Part shown: piece by piece, positions 31,762-39,084 of the stretch
How the letters are laid out: each line of letters begins with the position of its first letter
Numbering within the stretch: position 1 is the first letter of the stretch
NCBI GenBank assembly: GCA_913062955.1
Contig: CAJXZP010000038.1
Coordinates: 1 to 39,084 of the forward strand
Direction of reading: 5' to 3'
DNA length: 39,084 nt
Origin: an uncultured Flavobacteriales bacterium
Lineage (GTDB): Bacteria; Bacteroidota; Bacteroidia; Flavobacteriales_G; Salibacteraceae
Program-made: the position numbers and the translations under genes
Notes under the pieces: model-generated
The model's input: only the letters and a program-made list of their open reading frames with translations
Told to the model about the DNA's origin: nothing
The model's database searches: none

Positions 31762-33493
31762 AATTAAAGAGTTTCTTTTTGGGTTGAGCTTGCTTTTCTT
31801 TTTTGCGTTGATTTCGCTCATCTTTGGTATTGCTCCCCAAAATTGAATCTTCTAAACCATGGAAAGTGATCATCCATAATAGGGTGAAAAAATTCTGATA
31901 AGGCATTTTTGAAATCTTAAATTTACTCTGATGATAATAGGGCGTACCGGGAATGTTTTCTGTTTTTAAAATTCCATTGGCTAGCCCAGATGCCATATTG
32001 TTAAAGAAACCTGGTTTTTGCCCCTGGTTTTTTGACTCTAACTGAATCTTCAAGTCTTTATAGTGCGCATCCATCGTTCCAATTGCTCCGTTCGAACTAA
32101 GGGTACTCCTAATTTTCATGCTTTTTATTTGACCATCATTAACGCTTACACGAATAATTGGTTTTAAAACAGAATTGAATTTTTTCAGATCCAAATTTTT
32201 TGCATTCACACTAAACTGAGTCAAACTAGTAGGGCTATCCAAATGTACTTTTATTCTGGAGTTAATAGTACCCGTACCGTTAATTTTCGTTTTTACATGA
32301 ATATCCAACATGGAATTTTCATCGATTTCTTCGGGGATGTTCGTCAAGTTTTGCGCTTGGATATTCATTTGTGTAAAGTCCAATTTACCATGAATAGGTG
32401 TTAAACGACCAAGAAGATCCACCTTTATTGAGGTGTTGATGATGAGTAAATTTGCAATATGTACTGGAATAGGTAACGCTTTAATCAGATCGCCCAACAT
32501 AGGTTTTACCACATTGGGTGGGTGGGGTAAGGTAAGGTTTGTGTGAAGATCTAATTCTAGGTTATCGATGAAAATAGAGTCGGCATACATTTTTTCATTG
32601 GTAACCCATTCCATAAAATTGATATTTGAGATCACACATTCGTCTAGTTTAAAGTCGATCCACCCTTTCCGATACTTTTGCTGGGCAAAAAACTGTTTTG
32701 GATTTTTGCATGGGTTAAAGTCCACCATTTGTATATGTAGATTTCTAGTATCGCTATCGTATAAAATAGATCCAATCGAAATATAGGACTTATCCTGTAA
32801 TTGAATATCAATGTTTTTAGACTGCAATAAATAACGATCAACCTGTACGTATTCAGGAGAATATAATGTTTCTTTAGTCACAATCACACCATACATTCCG
32901 TAGCTGAGGTTATTTACGGTCAACAATTCTGTGGTATCGTTTAAAGAATCTATGGTATGGTAAGTTATGGAGATATCGTCAAATGAGAATTCCCCTAGAT
33001 TGAAGCTGTCGTAATGGTTTATAAAGAGCCCTCGGAAATCTACGGTATCCTGTTGAATCTCTTCTACCACGGGTAAATCGGAATAATGATAAATAGCCAT
33101 TCTTGGTTCGGATACCAAAAAGGATTGTGCACTAATAACACGTTCGTTAAACGCCTTTAGGATGTCAAATCCAGTAAGCGAAATTTCATGGATATGTAAA
33201 TGAAAAAACGTGTTCTCAAGGGTCTTACCATCGGAGTCACGTTTCAAAATCACTAAACTATCCTTTGGTATTAGCTTGATGTCAAGAAGCTTTATGGAGC
33301 CCGAAATGATGTTTAGGTTAATGTCATCAATAGAAATTAGATAGTGCGAGTTTTCGGATTCATTGTATTTTTTTACAATATCGTTTCGAATAATAGTGTT
33401 GGCAATGTCTTCCGCATTAAAGAATAGGTAGGTGGTTATGCCGGCCAATACCGTTAAAAAAAGAATACTGCCAATAATTATTTTTTTACCCAA
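31754..33493 (-). CDS. AsmA/DUF748-like membrane-anchored protein
   Basis: A 579-residue protein with one N-terminal membrane segment (about residues 5-25) and a large exported domain of long beta-strand repeats such as NSHYLISIDDINLNII, GSIKLLDIKLIPKD and LDIHVKTKINGTGTINSRIKVHL. This pattern fits the AsmA/DUF748 superfamily of periplasmic proteins thought to bridge or transport lipids between membranes. Residues about 540-579 are strongly basic (NQRKKEKQAQPKKK). The assignment is by pattern only. The 3' end overlaps the end of exonuclease III by 8 bases, convergently. Confidence 0.65.
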   Translation of the reverse strand: MGKKIIIGSILFLTVLAGITTYLFFNAEDIANTIIRNDIVKKYNESENSHYLISIDDINLNIISGSIKLLDIKLIPKDSLVILKRDSDGKTLENTFFHLHIHEISLTGFDILKAFNERVISAQSFLVSEPRMAIYHYSDLPVVEEIQQDTVDFRGLFINHYDSFNLGEFSFDDISITYHTIDSLNDTTELLTVNNLSYGMYGVIVTKETLYSPEYVQVDRYLLQSKNIDIQLQDKSYISIGSILYDSDTRNLHIQMVDFNPCKNPKQFFAQQKYRKGWIDFKLDECVISNINFMEWVTNEKMYADSIFIDNLELDLHTNLTLPHPPNVVKPMLGDLIKALPIPVHIANLLIINTSIKVDLLGRLTPIHGKLDFTQMNIQAQNLTNIPEEIDENSMLDIHVKTKINGTGTINSRIKVHLDSPTSLTQFSVNAKNLDLKKFNSVLKPIIRVSVNDGQIKSMKIRSTLSSNGAIGTMDAHYKDLKIQLESKNQGQKPGFFNNMASGLANGILKTENIPGTPYYHQSKFKISKMPYQNFFTLLWMITFHGLEDSILGSNTKDERNQRKKEKQAQPKKKLFNFK

Positions 33494-33563
33494 GATAGTT
33501 CACTTTGTATAGTAGGGTAAAAATAAGGATAATGATGGTATGTTGTATCGGAAATGTAAAAGG

Positions 33564-33872
33564 TTAATCTTCTTCTAAGGCAATAACAAAAATGTCTTCA
33601 TTATTGTTTTTCATTAAGTATTTTTCTCTCGCAAATTTTTCCAGCTTTTCCTTATCGTTTAAAAGATTGTCTAGGTCTAGTTTCGTTTCCTCAATTTTCA
33701 CCTCGAAATATTCCTTTTCACTTTTTATGGTTTTAAGTTCACTTCGTAGTTTGTATAACATAAAAGCATCGTTACTGTCAAAAAATAACATCCATACCAC
33801 AAACGCTAAAACGGTAAGGGAATACCTGTTTTTTAAACCAGATGGTATTTTGTCTAAATATTGCTTTAACAT
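33564..33872 (-). CDS. FtsB/DivIC-like septum formation protein
   Basis: A 102-residue membrane protein: short cytoplasmic N-terminus, one membrane segment (about residues 17-33, LTVLAFVVWMLFFDS), then a coiled coil (about residues 38-85) with the family start DAFMLYKLRSELKTI and end KLEKFAREKYLMKNNNEDIFVI. It fits the FtsB/DivIC septum initiator family, part of the FtsQ-FtsB-FtsL divisome complex. The promoter box TATTTTTG (minus strand, 33885-33878) ends five bases before the ATG, pointing to a nearly leaderless mRNA. Confidence 0.9.
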   Translation of the reverse strand: MLKQYLDKIPSGLKNRYSLTVLAFVVWMLFFDSNDAFMLYKLRSELKTIKSEKEYFEVKIEETKLDLDNLLNDKEKLEKFAREKYLMKNNNEDIFVIALEED

Positions 33873-33877
33873 GGATT

Positions 33878-33885
33878 CAAAAATA
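33878..33885 (-). promoter_or_regulatory. Putative -7 box of the FtsB/DivIC gene
   Basis: Minus-strand TATTTTTG matches TAnnTTTG and ends five bases before the ATG at 33872, the same geometry as ffh. Confidence 0.4.
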
Positions 33886-33958
33886 GATTGCTATACCCGA
33901 GGTTTAGTGCTACCGAAATAGCACTTATTAACAACTCAAAATGGAAACGAGAAATGGA

Positions 33959-36346
<2,388 letters not shown>

Positions 36347-36486
36347 TCGCTTTGGGCATACTGGTTTTTTATGCTTTCTATTTTCCCGGAAACGTTGCTT
36401 CCTTCCAAATACTTCCTTCCAAATAGCCTCCATTAAAAAAGGTCCTCTAACGAAGACCTTCTTTTTTATGCGGAGAATGAGAGATT
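36347..36486. repeat. Partial duplicate of tRNA-Ser 3' end and terminator (copy A)
   Basis: This 140-base unit is a diverged direct copy of 36538-36663. It includes a terminator-like hairpin (about 36437-36460) and ends in CGGAGAATGAGAGATT (36471-36486). That is the last 16 bases of the tRNA-Ser gene (minus strand; discriminator, acceptor and T-arm 3' strand), where similarity stops. It also holds a 14-base tandem repeat, CTTCCTTCCAAATA (36398-36411 and 36412-36425). Confidence 0.85.
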
Positions 36487-36537
36487 ATTTCATGATCTCT
36501 TCCATTTATTTGTTGGAGTACATTTCCAAAGAAGTAT

Positions 36538-36663
36538 TCGCTTTGCGTATACGGATTTTTTATGTTTTCTATGTTTCCAGAAGCGTAGCTTCCATCAAAA
36601 TAGCCTCCATAAAAAAAGGTCCTCTAACGAAGACCTTCTTTTCTATGCGGAGAATGAGAGATT
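36538..36663. repeat. Partner repeat (copy B) containing the true tRNA-Ser 3' end
   Basis: Direct repeat of copy A with about 80% identity overall and near identity over the last 65 bases. It contains the working terminator and the first 16 bases (plus-strand order) of the intact tRNA-Ser gene. Confidence 0.85.
36611..36638 (-). terminator. Terminator of tRNA-Ser
   Basis: On the minus strand AAGGTC and GACCTT enclose a 10-base loop, followed by seven T, just after the tRNA 3' end. Confidence 0.75.
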
Positions 36664-36732
36664 CGAACTCTCGGTACCTTGCGGTACGCTAGTTTTCAAG
36701 ACTAGTGCATTCGACCACTCTGCCAATTCTCC
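36648..36732 (-). tRNA. tRNA-Ser (anticodon UGA)
   Basis: On the minus strand the cloverleaf is complete: acceptor GGAGAAT/ATTCTCC with discriminator G; anticodon stem CTAGT/ACTAG with loop CTTGAAA (anticodon TGA); long class II variable arm GTACC-GCAA-GGTAC; T-arm GAGAG-TTCGAAT-CTCTC. The 3' CCA is not encoded. It is followed by a terminator, and its last 16 bases are duplicated 177 bases away. Confidence 0.97.
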
Positions 36733-36796
36733 GCTGCGAAAGTACTCTTCTTTTTTATTTAGAAGCACATATTTATTAAAAATTTGAATGTTTTTT

Positions 36797-37498
36797 TTAC
36801 CATGGATTTGTGGCCCATACGGTCACTTCCGGAATCATTCCTCGATCATCCATTGAAAGTGTTGATACTATGGTGTGTGCAATTTCTGCGCTGGTTATTT
36901 TTTTGTCCTGATCAGGCCTTTCAACTCTTTGTTCATTCCCGAAAGCGGTAGGAACTTCACTTGGGTTGACTAACATTACGCGAATATTATACGGGCGTAG
37001 TTCAGCTTGTAGGCATTGTGTTAAGCCTCTTACAGCAAATTTGGAAGCCGAATATACAGCTCCTGTTTTATAACCCGAAAGTCCAGATGTAGAGCCAATA
37101 TTAATAATTGTACCGCCACCTTGGGCTTTGAAAATTTCTGACGCTTTTTGACTCATCATGGCCATGCCGAAAACATTGGTCTGAAAAATGGATTCGTAAT
37201 CTGCTCTGGAAAGAGCCTCAATGGGTTTATGAACTCCAATACCCGCATTATTGATTAAGACATCCAATTTTCCATATTCTGATAAAACAGAATCAAATGA
37301 ATGTTGAATGTCAGGATCGTTTTGAACATTAGCGTGAATTGGGAAAGCACCAATTTCTTTAGCCACTTTTTGAAGTTTGTTCTTATCTAATCCAGTGATA
37401 GCTACTTTTGCACCCAACCCAATGAGCAATTTTGCCGTTGATTTACCTATACCTGAAGAGCCACCTGTAATCAGGAATATTGCATCTTTAATTAACAT
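36797..37498 (-). CDS. Short-chain dehydrogenase/reductase, classical type
   Basis: A 233-residue NAD(P)-dependent oxidoreductase. It has the cofactor turn TGGSSGIGKS (TGxxxGIG, about residues 12-21), NNAGIG (NNAG, about residues 86-91), the catalytic Ser in INIGSTSGLSG, and YSASK (Tyr and Lys, about residues 150-154). The end IPEVTVWATNPW and the region PSEVPTAF resemble the YdfG/FabG-like group of SDRs. The substrate is unknown. It lies next to the tRNA-Ser gene on the same strand and diverges from the GWxTD gene with 130 bases between them. Confidence 0.9.
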   Translation of the reverse strand: MLIKDAIFLITGGSSGIGKSTAKLLIGLGAKVAITGLDKNKLQKVAKEIGAFPIHANVQNDPDIQHSFDSVLSEYGKLDVLINNAGIGVHKPIEALSRADYESIFQTNVFGMAMMSQKASEIFKAQGGGTIINIGSTSGLSGYKTGAVYSASKFAVRGLTQCLQAELRPYNIRVMLVNPSEVPTAFGNEQRVERPDQDKKITSAEIAHTIVSTLSMDDRGMIPEVTVWATNPW

Positions 37499-37630
37499 AA
37501 ATTTTTGGTTTTTTGATTATTGAAGCGACTAAAATATGGCTTAATACGGTTATGTTTGCCAATAAGTTATGTATTAACTTGGGATTATTAATTAAAATGT
37601 TTTTATTACGCTTGCACTTTTATTTTATCT

Positions 37631-39084
37631 ATGAAGAAAATATTCCATAATACCTTGTTAGTTTCGGTTCTTACCGTTTTCTCTTTATTATCGAATTCGG
37701 CTTTTGCTCAAAATTCAAATAACCCTCCCAGAGCCTTGTTTCAAGCTGTGAATTATTACCACCCTGAGGAAGGGTCTTATGTGGAGTTTGTTTTAAGCTT
37801 TGATGCGATGTCCTTGAGTTATCAACAAACGGATAATTATTATCAAGCACGATTAGAGGTCCTTTATGTCGTGAAAAAAGGAACGAAAGTGGTCAAGTAT
37901 CAGAAATTTGAAATTTTGAGTCCCCGAATGAAGCATGAATCCAATAGACAAGATTTTGCGGATGTACAAACCATGACCTTAATACCGGGTGAGTATACCG
38001 TTGAAATATCCATTTGGGATGCAAATAGAGACCTAAAACCCATTACAGCCATCCAGCCCTTGGTGGTGAATATAAAGAAAAATGAAATGGCTATGTCTAA
38101 AATCATTTTTCAAAAGGATGTGGTTGAGACCGAGGAAGAAGGACCCTTTATTAAAAATGGTTTGTCAATGACCCCATGGTTGGTAAATACAGTTCCCGCT
38201 TATATGGGAAGTATTTATCTGTATACAGAAGTATATAATTCAGATTTTGAATTAGGAATAGAAGGTGCCTATATTGAAAAACATACAATTCGTAATTTGG
38301 ATGTAGATTCTCTATTTGAACACCGAACGGTAATTAAAAAGGTAAATGCCAATAATGTGAATATTATTTTAAAGAAACTTGATGTAACGAATCTTCCTCA
38401 AGGTGCTTATAGTTATTCTATGGAGTTGTTTAATCGTGATAATGAGTTAGTGGCTTCCAATGGTATTCAGTTTTATAGAGAGAGTTTGATCCCAAACTTG
38501 AAAAAACAAAATGCTTCCCTGGAGTTGGTGGATTTTGAAACGTACATGAGGTCGGCAACCAATCGTGATTCTATTGTAGATTTTGTTCGATGTGTTCGTC
38601 CAATCTCGAATACCGCAGATCAAAATTTTATTGATTACAATTGGTCTCGTGCCAGTTCAGATGCACTTCAAACTTTTTTGATTAATATGTGGGCAGAGAA
38701 GTATCCTGAAAATACTTTTTCGGAATGGCAAAAATACCGTCATGTAGTTAAGGTAGTGAATAAGAGTTTTGGTAGTGCTGCTAAAGCCGGATATGATACG
38801 GATCAAGGTATGACTTATTTAAAATATGGTGCACCTGACCAAATTACGGATCGTTCGCAAGAACCCTCTTCATATCCTTACGTTATTTGGCAATATTATT
38901 CACATCCAAAACAATCCAATGCCATGTATGTGTTCTATGACCCTTCTCTAACCTATAGGGATTATGAACTTCTACACTCCAATGTACGGGATGAAAAAAA
39001 TAATCCACGTTGGAAATTAATCCTCCAGTCTAGAAATAACGCAAATGGCGATATTGATAAATCGGATGGGGTAGAACATTGGGG
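37631..39084 (+). CDS. GWxTD-domain exported protein, 3' end beyond window
   Basis: Partial CDS open from ATG 37631 to the window end (484 codons seen, no stop). It begins with a signal peptide (residues 1-26, ending AFA|Q). An N-terminal beta-rich region (about 35-330) has strands such as SYVEFVLSFDAMSLSYQ and IPGEYTVEISIWD. The GWxTD-type domain starts near residue 340; its core reads AGYDTDQGMTYLKYGAPDQ (canonical GWxTDRGxxYIxYGxPD), with Tyr in place of the Trp, then the VIWQYY motif. GWxTD proteins are common in Bacteroidota and predicted periplasmic or outer-membrane; the function is unknown. Confidence 0.9.
   Translation, partial: MKKIFHNTLLVSVLTVFSLLSNSAFAQNSNNPPRALFQAVNYYHPEEGSYVEFVLSFDAMSLSYQQTDNYYQARLEVLYVVKKGTKVVKYQKFEILSPRMKHESNRQDFADVQTMTLIPGEYTVEISIWDANRDLKPITAIQPLVVNIKKNEMAMSKIIFQKDVVETEEEGPFIKNGLSMTPWLVNTVPAYMGSIYLYTEVYNSDFELGIEGAYIEKHTIRNLDVDSLFEHRTVIKKVNANNVNIILKKLDVTNLPQGAYSYSMELFNRDNELVASNGIQFYRESLIPNLKKQNASLELVDFETYMRSATNRDSIVDFVRCVRPISNTADQNFIDYNWSRASSDALQTFLINMWAEKYPENTFSEWQKYRHVVKVVNKSFGSAAKAGYDTDQGMTYLKYGAPDQITDRSQEPSSYPYVIWQYYSHPKQSNAMYVFYDPSLTYRDYELLHSNVRDEKNNPRWKLILQSRNNANGDIDKSDGVEHW

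Overview
The window is chromosomal DNA of a Bacteroidota bacterium, most likely a marine or freshwater member of the Flavobacteriales. Three proteins end in type IX secretion (T9SS) sorting domains, several promoters carry the Bacteroidota -7 box TAnnTTTG, lipoboxes are of Bacteroidota type, a GWxTD protein is present, and the DNA is AT-rich. Most genes are housekeeping genes. I see no CRISPR array, insertion sequence or intact prophage.

Layout: 0-1.7 kb holds two tandem outer-membrane beta-barrel paralogues. 1.8-7 kb holds arginase, argS, ffh and folD, with three back-to-back hairpins between arginase and argS. 7-9.1 kb holds a vitamin K-dependent carboxylase-like membrane protein on the opposite strand, then a decayed copy of the last two thirds of folD. 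9.2-12 kb is a large T9SS-secreted modular surface protein. 12.2-16.4 kb holds a J-domain/KTSC fusion, a secreted propeller-like protein, a TIGR02757 gene abutting lolD, and sucC. 16.8-19.3 kb holds a membrane histidine kinase, a predicted barrel protein and a broken tfoX-like gene. 19.6-23.6 kb holds a TIP30-like reductase with a metallo-beta-lactamase-fold hydrolase, then a tight DUF2089 / Yip1-like / secreted alpha-beta hydrolase operon behind an AT-rich palindrome. 23.9-28.3 kb (minus strand) holds a lipobox-bearing Asp-box protein with a T9SS tail, a small ORF resembling the CysRS C-terminus overlapping folE, and a lipoprotein. 28.4-31.8 kb holds a LuxR-type regulator whose receiver lacks the phosphoacceptor Asp, a flavodoxin, a YqhD-like dehydrogenase and exonuclease III. 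31.8-35.6 kb (minus strand) holds an AsmA-like protein, an FtsB/DivIC-like protein and an ABC-F ATPase whose second ATP site is degenerate. 35.6-36.8 kb is a gene-poor, decayed stretch ending in tRNA-Ser(UGA), whose 3' end and terminator are partly duplicated. 36.8-39.1 kb holds an SDR oxidoreductase and a GWxTD protein that runs off the window.

No classic defence or biosynthetic island is visible. The most interesting observations are small: the arginase-argS triple hairpin, the asymmetric ABC-F protein, the Asp-less response regulator next to flavodoxin, the CysRS-tail-like ORF fused by overlap to folE, the DUF2089 operon with its palindrome, several decaying genes (folD copy, tfoX, an unknown fragment at 23.6 kb), and the duplicated tRNA-Ser 3' end. 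Functional assignments come from motifs and remembered family features; no database search was run.
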